64,000 bases of DNA from positions 1 through 64,000 of the IMG/VR virus record IMGVR_UViG_3300047994_000087; one strand, 5' to 3'. The position numbers and the translations under genes are program-made. Every line of letters starts with the position of its first letter. The first letter of the stretch is position 1. This document shows positions 53,988-61,779 of this stretch, piece after piece. This stretch comes from a virus. The notes below the pieces were generated by a model. The model was not told the origin of the DNA, did no database searches, and saw nothing but the letters and a program-made list of their open reading frames with translations.

Positions 53988-54776
53988 TTATTTCACCCTC
54001 CGCATAGCAACCATCTCTTTCTCCGTGTCTCGATTAATAGCGGCTTCAGCAGAGAACTTGCCTTTGTAGCGGGCCTCCAGTTTTCTGATGTTGCCCTTCA
54101 ATACTTCCTGGTTGTCCAGGCCGAGCGTCTCATGCAGGAGTGCTATGTACCAGAACAGGTCTCCTGTCTCTTCCTGGAAGTTGATCAAGTCCTCTTCCGT
54201 AAATCCACCAGTGCCGTTGTAGAAACTCTTAAAGAGGTTGTTGGTTAGACGTTCTGCTAGCTCGTTGGACTCAGTCAGAATGCCAAGAATGGCATGGATA
54301 GCTCCCATGTCTGTTGACACGGTTACAGTAGGAGTGTAAGGGTCTGTTGGAGTCTGACCCTGAGAGAATGCCAGCTTCTGTAGCTGTGCAAAGTACTGTT
54401 CCATCTTGTCTTCAGGGATTTCCTTGCCATAGATAAGCTTCCGCTTGTACAGGTCTAACATCGACCCAATGGCTGTGCTCATTCGCAGCAGGCACCACAA
54501 TTTTGCAAAGTCGATCTCAGTATCCTGAGGGGGGTTGCTCAGTGTGGTCAATGCTTGTTTTGTATAATCCTCAAACGACAGATCGTGATCTGCCTTTTGC
54601 TTTTCGCAACGGGTACATTTTTCTGTTTTGGCAAGCAACCGTTTACGTCGTATCTGTTTTTGGTGCCCGCATTCCCTACATTGCACTTGATAGAGATAGT
54701 GTCCGGTATTGTCTATACGACCGAAACACACTACATACCAGTCTCCCTGGAAAGTCCCAGACAAAGTGTCGATCAT
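53988..54776 (-). CDS. MazG-like NTP pyrophosphohydrolase with zinc-ribbon N-terminus
   Basis: A 262-aa protein. Residues about 32-61 hold CRECGHQ ... CTRCEKQ, a zinc ribbon. From about 155 the all-helical MazG fold is visible: ILTESNELAERL and INFQEETGDLFWYIALL give the E-x-x-E and E-x-x-D metal motif. MazG enzymes hydrolyse (d)NTPs to monophosphates and, in phages, may lower ppGpp or clear odd nucleotides. The zinc part is an unusual fusion. GGAG 7 bases before the ATG. Confidence 0.8.
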   Translation of the reverse strand: MIDTLSGTFQGDWYVVCFGRIDNTGHYLYQVQCRECGHQKQIRRKRLLAKTEKCTRCEKQKADHDLSFEDYTKQALTTLSNPPQDTEIDFAKLWCLLRMSTAIGSMLDLYKRKLIYGKEIPEDKMEQYFAQLQKLAFSQGQTPTDPYTPTVTVSTDMGAIHAILGILTESNELAERLTNNLFKSFYNGTGGFTEEDLINFQEETGDLFWYIALLHETLGLDNQEVLKGNIRKLEARYKGKFSAEAAINRDTEKEMVAMRRVK

Positions 54777-54847
54777 TAGTTATCTCCAAATAGGTGCAAC
54801 AAAACATAGGCCAACAGGTCAGCCAGATCTGAATAGGTTTGTATAAA

Positions 54848-55300
54848 TTAGGTCGTCGATGCGATGAAGTTGTTTACGACGTAGGCATCATTATCTTCAA
54901 GAGTAAGTGTGAACAGCTGTGCACTGGCCATGGGTCTAATTGACACCACCTGAGCCCACCATAGTTTGCTTACCTTCAAACAAGCCAACGACTCACCTAT
55001 CGTTATATCTCGCAGTGTCTTCCATCCAGTTCGGGTCCAGAATCTTTGATCACCGGAACAGATTGCACTGTCTCCAGTCTTAAGTAGAATTTCGTGGACA
55101 TCATGGCTACGGTCCCCACTTACCGTTGCTACCCTCTTAGTCTCTATCTGCTCAGTCTCAGTATTGAATGTGGTGATCAATCTTCCCCATCGCTTATCGA
55201 GGGCTAAGTTTGATAGCTTTCCAAACGTCCAGTGCACGGACGTATCTTTGAATGAGCGTCTGCCTTTTAAGTCGGCATCTATAGAGAATCCTGGGGGCAT
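54848..55300 (-). CDS. Orphan Hint/intein-like domain, probably degraded
   Basis: A 150-aa ORF whose body has the Hint order: WGRLITTFNTETEQIETKRV (start of fold), block-B-like GDSAICSGDQRFWTRTGWK, and an end VVSIRPMASAQLFTLTLEDN, AYVVNNFIASTT. The catalytic His of block B is Gln, the C-terminal His-Asn is lost, and there is no N-terminal Cys in this frame. In another frame just upstream a TTG at 55340, 7 bases after AAGG, opens MDIKGITVQETQSLCPQDSL and stops; joining the two needs a one-base shift, for example in the C5 run at about 55292-55296. It is best read as a decayed or domesticated intein. Confidence 0.55.
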   Translation of the reverse strand: MPPGFSIDADLKGRRSFKDTSVHWTFGKLSNLALDKRWGRLITTFNTETEQIETKRVATVSGDRSHDVHEILLKTGDSAICSGDQRFWTRTGWKTLRDITIGESLACLKVSKLWWAQVVSIRPMASAQLFTLTLEDNDAYVVNNFIASTT

Positions 55301-55362
55301 AGGGACTGGGTTTCCTGGACAGTGATACCTTTAATGTCCAAGAATAAACCTTAACTATGTGC

Positions 55363-55704
55363 CTAAGTGAAAACCAAGTCGTTCTTGATGTACATGGGCT
55401 GCATGGTTATTGCATCCATGACAAACATTCCTAGTTGTATTGCTACTGCTAGTTCTAGCTTAGCGCCTCTAGACTTCTCCCAACCTGGCAACAATGCTAT
55501 TCCATCACAGTGAAATAATAGTTGCAGGTCTGCTCTTAAATAATCCTCCCATGCTAATGGCCTTGAGTCATTCATTTCGGCTGGATTGATGACATAGTAC
55601 CCGCCGTCCCTCAGCCTTTTAGCTGCCTCCATGAATGATGGGAAGTTGTTGTCAGGCAAATTACTCATTGGACCTGAAAGGTATGTCCGCTTTGGTTTAC
55701 TCAA
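55363..55704 (-). CDS. DUF4406-type nucleoside deoxyribosyltransferase-like protein
   Basis: A 113-aa protein with the DUF4406 pattern: YLSGPMSNLPDNNFPSFMEA, then NPAEMND, DYLRADLQLLFHCDGIALLP, and W-x-x-SRGAKLELAVA. The family is related to nucleoside 2-deoxyribosyltransferases and common in phages. TTG 55704 (MSKPKRTY) is preferred because GGAGG stands 8 bases before it; GTG 55719 would add 5 residues. It overlaps the HNH remnant's stop. Confidence 0.8.
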   Translation of the reverse strand: MSKPKRTYLSGPMSNLPDNNFPSFMEAAKRLRDGGYYVINPAEMNDSRPLAWEDYLRADLQLLFHCDGIALLPGWEKSRGAKLELAVAIQLGMFVMDAITMQPMYIKNDLVFT

Positions 55705-55991
55705 GTTATGTGCCTCCACTGCCTACCAGTTTTGATAGCGCTAATTGTCATCTTATGGACTCCTGTCTTTTTGGTGATTACGTTTGAGGTCTCTCCAAGC
55801 TCAATAGGAGTGATCTTTTCTTTGAACACTCCTCCTATCCATGTCCAGCATCCGTTGTCTTCAACTCTAATACGAGACATAAATCTGGATGTCGCTTCAG
55901 GAAGCTTAAGAGATAACGGAGCGTCCTCTATGTTGGCGCTTTCGGTTATCAACTTACTGAATCTTCCAGTGTGTTTGTTTCTTTCTGACAT
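55701..55991 (-). CDS. HNH-type homing endonuclease remnant lacking the catalytic core
   Basis: A 96-aa product from ATG 55991 (MSERNKHTGRF). The N-terminal part contains RFMSRIRVEDNGCWTWIGG, the usual lead-in of phage HNH homing enzymes, but the His-Asn-His segment that should follow is absent. The sequence passes directly to a DNA-binding helix-turn-helix end (NVITKKTGVHKMTISAIKTG, QWRHI). An internal in-frame deletion is the simplest reading. It lies 92 bases after nrdB, a favoured target of such elements. Confidence 0.6.
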   Translation of the reverse strand: MSERNKHTGRFSKLITESANIEDAPLSLKLPEATSRFMSRIRVEDNGCWTWIGGVFKEKITPIELGETSNVITKKTGVHKMTISAIKTGRQWRHIT

Positions 55992-56082
55992 CAAGTGGTC
56001 TCTCGATTTACTTCGACTATTCAATGATGCACTAAGAGTTAATGTGGAGGAGAAAACATCGGAGTTTGTTGAAGAACCGATC

Positions 56083-57057
56083 TTATGTCCAACACTCTTC
56101 CCATGTTCCTGAAAGATTGGACTTCGAATAACTAGTCGACCTTGTCTCAAAAAAATTTGCATGTTCCTGTGCGGCCAGCATCTCGTCCATCCATGGGAGA
56201 GGATTGGAAAGCAGATCAGAAAACACAGGAGACAGGCCCATCTCTTGTAGGCGTTTGTTGGTGACGTACCTTATATAGTCCTTTAGTTCTTCCTTGTTGA
56301 GGCCATCCACAGGACCGAGATTGAAAGCTAGGTCAATGAAGTGCTCCTCCAGGCGGACAGCATCAAAGGCAGCCTGCACAATGTAACCGCGCAGCTCTGG
56401 GGTCCAGAACTCTGGGCTCTCTTCCTTCATAGTGTTGAAGATCTTGATCATGAACTGGCAATGCAGGTCCTCGTCCCTTGATATAAAGGTAGTCAACTGC
56501 CCCATGCCGGTCATCAACCCCCGTTTGGCGAAGGACAGGAGGATGGCGAAGGCGCTGAACAGCTGCATTCCCTCCCCGAACCCTGAGCATATGGCGATGT
56601 CCAAAAGCATCTTGGAGCCAGTAGGCAGGCTCTCTGTGCGCTTCTTGGTGATGAATTGGTGTTTCTCCATCATCTCTGGTATGTCTATGAACTCACTGTA
56701 TGACGATTCAGACATACCCAGCGTGTCGATGGTAAGGGCGTAACTCTGCTGGTGGATAGCTTCGATGTTTGCTATGGCCAGGAGGGCTGAGCGGACCTCA
56801 GGAGTTGGAAAGTTTGGGATGTACTTGTCGCAGTAGACGCCTGCCACGTCCGTGTCAGCACTGGCTAGGAACTTTTGCACCTGCTCCAGGAGGTGTTTCT
56901 CTTCTGCTGTTAGCTTGGAACGCCACTGTTGTATGTCTGCTTGTAGAGACACTTCCGCTGGAATCCAGTGGAGCTTGTTCTGGTGTTCAAAGAACTCAAA
57001 AGCCCAAGGGTAGTCGAACGGTTTGTAGGATGTGCGGGTGCCTTGGAATAACGCCAT
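56083..57057 (-). CDS. nrdB: Ribonucleotide reductase small subunit
   Basis: A 324-aa class I beta subunit. Diiron ligands and radical site fit: E99 and H102 with Tyr106 in EAIHQQSYA, E162 in FGEGMQLF, E196 and H199 in RDEDLHC, and an Asp at 68 or 70. It generates the tyrosyl radical passed to NrdA. The C-terminus ends TWEECWT, and the tail that normally docks into NrdA is short. AGGAGA precedes the ATG, 18 bases after nrdA. Confidence 0.95.
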   Translation of the reverse strand: MALFQGTRTSYKPFDYPWAFEFFEHQNKLHWIPAEVSLQADIQQWRSKLTAEEKHLLEQVQKFLASADTDVAGVYCDKYIPNFPTPEVRSALLAIANIEAIHQQSYALTIDTLGMSESSYSEFIDIPEMMEKHQFITKKRTESLPTGSKMLLDIAICSGFGEGMQLFSAFAILLSFAKRGLMTGMGQLTTFISRDEDLHCQFMIKIFNTMKEESPEFWTPELRGYIVQAAFDAVRLEEHFIDLAFNLGPVDGLNKEELKDYIRYVTNKRLQEMGLSPVFSDLLSNPLPWMDEMLAAQEHANFFETRSTSYSKSNLSGTWEECWT

Positions 57058-57075
57058 GTAATTCTCCTGAGAAGA

Positions 57076-59814
57076 TTAACCAGAACAGGACTCACATTCT
57101 GCTGCGGTGTCGAAGGTAACGCTTCGACCTGTTCTGATAGGTATTGTACGCATGTAATAGAGGGTCTTTAGCTTGTTGCGCCATGCCGCTAAGTGCACCT
57201 TATTAACATACTTCCGTGAGGCCTCCGCTGGAAAAAACAGATTCAGTGATTGCGACTGGCACACAAATTGTTGACGGTCAGCAGCCAGTTTGATCAAGTG
57301 CATCTGGTTTATTTCAGCTGCTGTTTTGAATACGTCTTTCTCCCAGTCATCGAGACAGTCCAGGTTCTGCACACTGCCCCCATCGTTTAGGATCTGAGAC
57401 CACCATTCTCTAACATCTCTTTCGCGGTTTGCTGTTCTTACACATACTCCACCACCAGGAAGTAACAGATCTTCTGGATACAGCTCAATGGCCTTCTCCT
57501 GCAACACGATGTCTAGCTGCTTATTCTTCATGGTGAGAGCGCCTGACACTGTCTTCTGTACAAAGATATTGGTCGACCATGGCTCTATGGACGGACTGGT
57601 GCCTGCTATGATCGCCGTGCTTGCGTTCGGAGCAATAGCTAACATATGGCTGAAACGATCTTTCTTCAGTCCCTCAGCTGCCCCTCTTTCAACAGCCAGA
57701 ACTTCATTAGCTCTGATCGAGCATTCCTTTATATAGGAAAACATCTGAAGATTCATTCCAATGGCAGCAGGAGTTCCAACTGGGATCATGTGAGACTGTA
57801 GGTAAGAGTGGAAACCCATGGCCCCCAGTCCTATAGATCGCTCCTGTCTAGCTGAATAGACAGCTTTGGACAGTTGAAGAGGGGCATTGTTTATGAAGTC
57901 TTGTAGGACGTTGTCGAGGAACTCTATAGCGTCTTCTATAAATCCAGGGGTATTCTTCCACTCGTCATACTTCTCCAGGTTGACGCTAGAAAGGCAGCAC
58001 ACAGCTGTTCGGTCTTCATTAGTTGGAAGTGTGATCTCGACGCAGTTACCGGCCAACACACCATTAAATATACCTTTATGCTGAAGAGGTTCATTGAAAC
58101 AATAAGTAGCGTCATAACGCCCTTCATCCGTTATCTTTTTAACTTTAACAAACTGCTCCGCATTTCTATTAGGAACATGCTCTTCTAGTTGAATACGTGT
58201 CGTAGTCATCCCCAACTTTAGGAGCTGCAAAATACCGTTAGCACCAATAAGCAGTCTATGAGATTCCCTACAATCAAAGAGAGCGGACCCCCCGTGCCCA
58301 TCGGGCATTAACCTTCTTCCAGCTTCCTGTCCGTTTGTTACCTTACTGCTGACTCCAAGCGTCTGAAGCATCAAACGAACGTCGTTAATAAAATCTAGAT
58401 TTACAGAATGGATTTGCAAAGCAGGTGTTTTGCCATTGAGGCACAGACAACCATCTGAGTCTAATAAACCTGCGAACCAATCCAACCTAGATTTTATGGA
58501 GTAACGAAAGGGAACAGAGTACTTTTCATAGGGTTTAACCAGCACACGAGTCCTATCTTGCTCCGGTTGGTATGACTGCACAGAGCTTGTTGCCAATCGA
58601 GGCAACACGGATAGCTTGACTCCATATAGGTCTATATGCTTTGATCCTTTGACATTGTCTGAACCATCTCCCGTATAAAAACCTTGTGTGTATGCATCCT
58701 CAAGCTCTTCAGTAAATTCAATGACTGGGTATGTACACTTCTGTAACTTATCCCCTGGTTTAAGGTCTTTAGCATCTACAACATGAAGACCGAGTTTATT
58801 CAAGCCAGTTCCTCTGAAGTAACCGGTTTGAGTGTGGAATTTATGGTACTCAGTGCATTCCAGCGTACTGCCATCGCTAAATTCCACCTTAATGAGTTTT
58901 GCACCATCTGACGTTTTCTCTATTCGGGACTTAGAGAATTGTTGTCCGTTCCATACTTTCATTTGCTTACCGGCAGCATCTGATATTTGAATCCAACCCA
59001 TGTCAGTGAGTATCTTAGTCTCAGGGGCAACGCAAAGATTTGAACCGTTGATCTTCAGTCCTTGCTCCTTTAAATCTGGGTGCATATTGCGGTTGCACTC
59101 ATCAATGAAAACCAGATAGGGCTCTCCTGTTTGTGCACGTGTCTCTAAGATCTCAGACCACAGATCGCGTGCCTGAACCACCTGAGTCACTTCTTTAGAG
59201 TGTGGGTCTATAAGCGCCCATTCGTCTCCAGCTTCTACGGCTTCCATAAAGGCATCGGTTATTACTAGGCCATGGTGCATGTTCAAATTCTTTCTATGCA
59301 CATCACCTCCGGTTGGTTTACGCATGCTGACAAATTCAAAAATTTCAGGGTGCCCAACGTGCAGAAAAGCAGCATGTGCTGCTTGCCTAACTGATCCTTG
59401 GTTGCACGCCAGGGTGTAAGAGTCGTCTACGTGGAGGAACTGAAGTGCACCTGTAGACACTGTGCCACGAGAAGTCTTCTGACCAGCTGAGCGGACATCT
59501 GACCAGTGGCTGCCAACGCCGCCACCGCTTAGGCCCATCCACATAATCTCTTCAAAGTGACTAGCAAGGCCTTCTCTAGAGTCAGGAACATAGGTCAAGA
59601 AACAACTAATAGGAAGTGCGCGATCAGTGCCCCCATTAGCCAAAATTGGAGAGGCTGGTATTAGCCACAAGTCTTCAAAGTACTGGAGTAGTCGTTTGGA
59701 ATGAGAGGGATTACTTCCGTAATACTTAGCGACTCTTCTAAAAATGTCTTCTGGTGTCTCATCTCCGACAGTGTAGCGTCCTTGTAAAACTGTGCGGGAA
59801 TGAAGGTCGAGCAT
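57076..59814 (-). CDS. nrdA: Ribonucleotide reductase large subunit containing an intein
   Basis: A 912-residue precursor. Removal of residues 261-590 leaves a 582-aa NrdA with Cys71 in PISCF, the C591-VEITLPTNED junction that continues INGSNL, the CCLSSVNLEKY loop and C-terminal redox pair CESCSG. It reduces NDPs to dNDPs with NrdB. The catalytic chain is shorter than E. coli NrdA because the N-terminal ATP cone is missing, so allosteric control by dATP is probably absent. GGAG lies 9 bases before the ATG. Confidence 0.95.
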   Translation of the reverse strand: MLDLHSRTVLQGRYTVGDETPEDIFRRVAKYYGSNPSHSKRLLQYFEDLWLIPASPILANGGTDRALPISCFLTYVPDSREGLASHFEEIMWMGLSGGGVGSHWSDVRSAGQKTSRGTVSTGALQFLHVDDSYTLACNQGSVRQAAHAAFLHVGHPEIFEFVSMRKPTGGDVHRKNLNMHHGLVITDAFMEAVEAGDEWALIDPHSKEVTQVVQARDLWSEILETRAQTGEPYLVFIDECNRNMHPDLKEQGLKINGSNLCVAPETKILTDMGWIQISDAAGKQMKVWNGQQFSKSRIEKTSDGAKLIKVEFSDGSTLECTEYHKFHTQTGYFRGTGLNKLGLHVVDAKDLKPGDKLQKCTYPVIEFTEELEDAYTQGFYTGDGSDNVKGSKHIDLYGVKLSVLPRLATSSVQSYQPEQDRTRVLVKPYEKYSVPFRYSIKSRLDWFAGLLDSDGCLCLNGKTPALQIHSVNLDFINDVRLMLQTLGVSSKVTNGQEAGRRLMPDGHGGSALFDCRESHRLLIGANGILQLLKLGMTTTRIQLEEHVPNRNAEQFVKVKKITDEGRYDATYCFNEPLQHKGIFNGVLAGNCVEITLPTNEDRTAVCCLSSVNLEKYDEWKNTPGFIEDAIEFLDNVLQDFINNAPLQLSKAVYSARQERSIGLGAMGFHSYLQSHMIPVGTPAAIGMNLQMFSYIKECSIRANEVLAVERGAAEGLKKDRFSHMLAIAPNASTAIIAGTSPSIEPWSTNIFVQKTVSGALTMKNKQLDIVLQEKAIELYPEDLLLPGGGVCVRTANRERDVREWWSQILNDGGSVQNLDCLDDWEKDVFKTAAEINQMHLIKLAADRQQFVCQSQSLNLFFPAEASRKYVNKVHLAAWRNKLKTLYYMRTIPIRTGRSVTFDTAAECESCSG
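58045..59034 (-). mobile_element. NrdA intein with LAGLIDADG endonuclease domain
   Basis: A 330-residue in-frame insertion starting at Cys261 (CVAPETKIL, block A), with block B at 316-327 (STLECTEYHKFH), two LAGLIDADG-like helices at 378-384 (GFYTGDG) and 448-455 (AGLLDSDG), and an end GIFNGVLAGN followed by extein Cys591. The position, inside the conserved NrdA segment INGSNLC, is a typical RNR insertion site. The penultimate residue is Gly instead of the usual His, as in some active inteins. The homing endonuclease looks intact. Confidence 0.9.
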
Positions 59815-59887
59815 CTGTATAACTCCAAGAGAATAAAAAGCCTGCCCCTAATCGACCGGGACAAACAAGTGGGATATTGCATTGGCG

Positions 59888-59925
59888 AAGTTGGTCTATT
59901 GTCTCTCCGTGGAGAGGGCCAACTT
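59888..59925 (-). promoter_or_regulatory. Compound hairpin in the nrd leader
   Basis: Arms AAGTTGG (59888-59894) and CCAACTT (59919-59925) enclose a second perfect stem CTCTCC / GGAGAG. It lies between the PDZ gene and nrdA, 74 bases before the nrdA ATG, on the transcribed strand. There is no T-run, so attenuation or RNA stability control is more likely than termination. It resembles no riboswitch class known to me. Confidence 0.4.
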
Positions 59926-59955
59926 ATAAATCTGAGGGGATCGTTGAAAGGGATC

Positions 59956-60264
59956 TCAGTGATCTACAGACTGTTTAGAAAGCGCCGAGACGGCCACTCT
60001 TTCCACTTCAAAGGTTAACTCTTGGCCGTTCCTTATAAGGGTAATTGTGACCAGTGATCCAGCAGGTCCTTCAGGAAGTAGTGAGGTTATTTTGTCTCCT
60101 CTTCGTATGCCAACACGATCAGCAGGCCCATCTTTATAGACTCGGATCACTGAATGGGTAAAGGCATTCCACGTAAGACCAACACGTCCTGGCTCGTCTG
60201 TTTGACTGACCCCTCCAGAGAGGATGGCAGCTATCCAAAAATTGACTACGTGGTTCCAGATCAT
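59956..60264 (-). CDS. Membrane-anchored or secreted PDZ-domain protein
   Basis: A 102-aa protein. The first about 18 residues (MIWNHVVNFWIAAILSGGVS) form a hydrophobic N-terminal segment, and the rest is one PDZ domain: VGLTWNAF, then SVIRVYKDGPADRVGIRRGD, KITSLLPEGPAGSLV and TLIRNGQELTFEVER. PDZ domains bind C-terminal peptides and in bacteria sit on proteases such as DegP or RseP; here no protease is attached. GAGGA lies 10 bases before the ATG. It may steer a host envelope protease. Confidence 0.7.
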   Translation of the reverse strand: MIWNHVVNFWIAAILSGGVSQTDEPGRVGLTWNAFTHSVIRVYKDGPADRVGIRRGDKITSLLPEGPAGSLVTITLIRNGQELTFEVERVAVSALSKQSVDH

Positions 60265-60403
60265 GTGTCGGTGTTCCTCTTTAGAGACCGACTCAAGTAT
60301 GTGTGCACCGATAAAGACCGATTGGAAAAGTGCAAGTTTTCAAGCATCGGTTGTGGTGGCGTTTACAGTCGTGAGACTTCGCATTCCTTTTGGAGACTTC
60401 GTT

Positions 60404-61189
60404 TTGAGTAACACAGAAACTATTCTGGTGATTCCAGACGCCCATGCAACTCCTGGAATACCAAATGACCGATTCAGACGTCTGGGAAATTACATAGTTC
60501 ACATGAAACCAGACCTAGTTTTGTGCCTGGGAGATTTTGCGCATATGGGCTCATTGAGCGAGTTTGACAAAGGAACCGTGAAAGCGCATGGACAATATTA
60601 TGAGGCGGACATACGAGTCTCCATTGATGCGAATGAACAATTATGGAAACCATTACACCAACACAATAAAGCTTTATTACGAAGTGGAAGCGCTCCCTAT
60701 AATCCACGTAAAGTGATGTTGTATGGCAATCACGAATTCCGCATCATGAGGGCGGCTTCAAAAAATCCAGAGCTTTGGAATTGGATCACTGTCGATGATC
60801 TAGAATACGAAAAGTTTGGATGGGAGACTGTGCCATTCAAAACAATTTTCAACTATAACGACATTCTTTTCGCCCACTTTTTTACTGATGGGTTAAAAGA
60901 CATGTCCATAGGAGGGGTTAACGCAGCTCGTCGTCTAACAATGCAAGATGCTCGTACCAGAATCATGGGGCATTCTCACACACTCCAGTTTTCCTATACT
61001 GGCAGAGGTAGAAAACGCTTTGGCCTGGTTGCAGGTTGTTACTTCGATCATGTGGAAGATTATCTCAGTCCTGAAGCTCAGGAAGATTGGTGGAGAGGAG
61101 TAGTTTGGCTCGACCGGGTAACTAAAGATGGCCAATGCGACCCATACTTTATTCCAATGTCTGCAATTCAAGAAAGGTATGATTTTTAG
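60404..61189 (+). CDS. Calcineurin-like metallophosphoesterase
   Basis: A 261-aa protein with metallophosphoesterase motifs in order: PDAH (11-14), LCLGDFAHMG, LYGNHEFR and GHSHT. The start is TTG 60404 (MSNTETILVI), with GGAG 8 bases upstream; the longer frame from 60224 overlaps the PDZ gene and encodes noise before it. This short, single-domain phage type is separate from the SbcD-like gene. It could be a nuclease, phosphodiesterase or nucleotide phosphatase. Confidence 0.82.
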   Translation: MSNTETILVIPDAHATPGIPNDRFRRLGNYIVHMKPDLVLCLGDFAHMGSLSEFDKGTVKAHGQYYEADIRVSIDANEQLWKPLHQHNKALLRSGSAPYNPRKVMLYGNHEFRIMRAASKNPELWNWITVDDLEYEKFGWETVPFKTIFNYNDILFAHFFTDGLKDMSIGGVNAARRLTMQDARTRIMGHSHTLQFSYTGRGRKRFGLVAGCYFDHVEDYLSPEAQEDWWRGVVWLDRVTKDGQCDPYFIPMSAIQERYDF

Positions 61190-61192
61190 TTC

Positions 61193-61222
61193 TTGACGGC
61201 TTAATCGCTACTCTGCTATTAT
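61193..61222 (+). promoter_or_regulatory. Strong sigma70-type promoter
   Basis: TTGACG (61193-61198) and TATTAT (61217-61222) with an 18-base spacer, the best -35/-10 pair noticed in the window. The predicted start of transcription falls at about 61228-61230, on an ATG at 61229, so the message may be leaderless. Confidence 0.65.
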
Positions 61223-61275
61223 CGTAACATGAGTAAAGAACAAAAGATGCACACACGCATTTAAAAATACATGCT

Positions 61276-61641
61276 TTGGGTCTTTGTTGGACCTGTTATC
61301 AACGCTACAAGAAAAGCTCAGAGTATGTAAACCTCAGACCACGACAGCCTGAAGTTCCTATTTGTGAGCACAAAAATCGGGCAGTCCGCGCCAAAGGATT
61401 GTGTGGCTCATGCTATGACAAATCAATCTACAAATCAAAGCCTAGAAAACTTATGGTAAACAGTGCATGTGGGCACTTAGTGGCAAAGTCAATTAACGAC
61501 AAAATGACAGAAATTGTTGAGGATCTAAGAGCACTCGGTAAAGACAAATGTTTTGAAATTTTAGACGTATTGTTTATAGATGAAGATTGTTGCTGGTTCA
61601 ATATGTATATTAACCATTGGGGGCGCTTGTCGAATAGTTAA
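61276..61641 (+). CDS. Small zinc-motif protein, 5' end uncertain or frameshifted
   Basis: Reads MGLCWTCYQRYKK from TTG 61276 and contains CEHKNRAVRAKGLCGSCY, the same C-x-H-x10-C-x2-C spacing as in the HTH protein at 9832. The promoter and ATG 61229 point to a longer gene, but that frame stops after 11 codons (MSKEQKMHTRI). A first copy of the zinc motif (C-T-H ... GLC-WTC) appears only if the frame changes before 61249 and again at the A5 tract at 61263-61267. So either the gene is frameshifted, or it starts late with no ribosome-binding site. The C-terminal half is a mixed helical domain of unknown role. Confidence 0.55.
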   Translation: MGLCWTCYQRYKKSSEYVNLRPRQPEVPICEHKNRAVRAKGLCGSCYDKSIYKSKPRKLMVNSACGHLVAKSINDKMTEIVEDLRALGKDKCFEILDVLFIDEDCCWFNMYINHWGRLSNS

Positions 61642-61666
61642 AAAACTCAGCATCCCCAACACAACA

Positions 61667-61700
61667 AAGGCTTAGAGACGAGTAATGTCCTCTAAGCCTT
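61667..61700 (+). terminator. Intrinsic terminator before attP
   Basis: Perfect 11-bp stem AAGGCTTAGAG (61667-61677) and CTCTAAGCCTT (61690-61700), loop of 12, followed by ATTTCTTATT. It ends the zinc-motif transcript and isolates the attachment region. Confidence 0.8.
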
Positions 61701-61733
61701 ATTTCTTATTCAGTTTTGTCGGGCACCGCCGCT

Positions 61734-61754
61734 GGTGTACAAACAAGTGTACAA
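61734..61754 (+). repeat. 21-bp direct repeat, copy 1 (left of attP core)
   Basis: Identical over 21 bases to 61982-62002. It starts GGTGTACAAACAAG and contains TGTACA twice in tandem 12 bases apart. Placed 26 bases from the tRNA-like core, it is a candidate arm-type binding site for the integrase or an excisionase. Confidence 0.75.
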
Positions 61755-61779
61755 AATATCGATGCTGTCCCGAAAGTCT

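Noticed and set aside
56992-57057. A group I intron in nrdB
   Set aside because: The NrdB reading frame is continuous from ATG to stop with all ligands present; no exon break was seen, although an HNH remnant lies nearby.
60224-60403. N-terminal extension of the metallophosphoesterase from ATG 60224
   Set aside because: It overlaps the PDZ gene on the other strand, has no family similarity, and TTG 60404 has a good GGAG and gives the expected family start.
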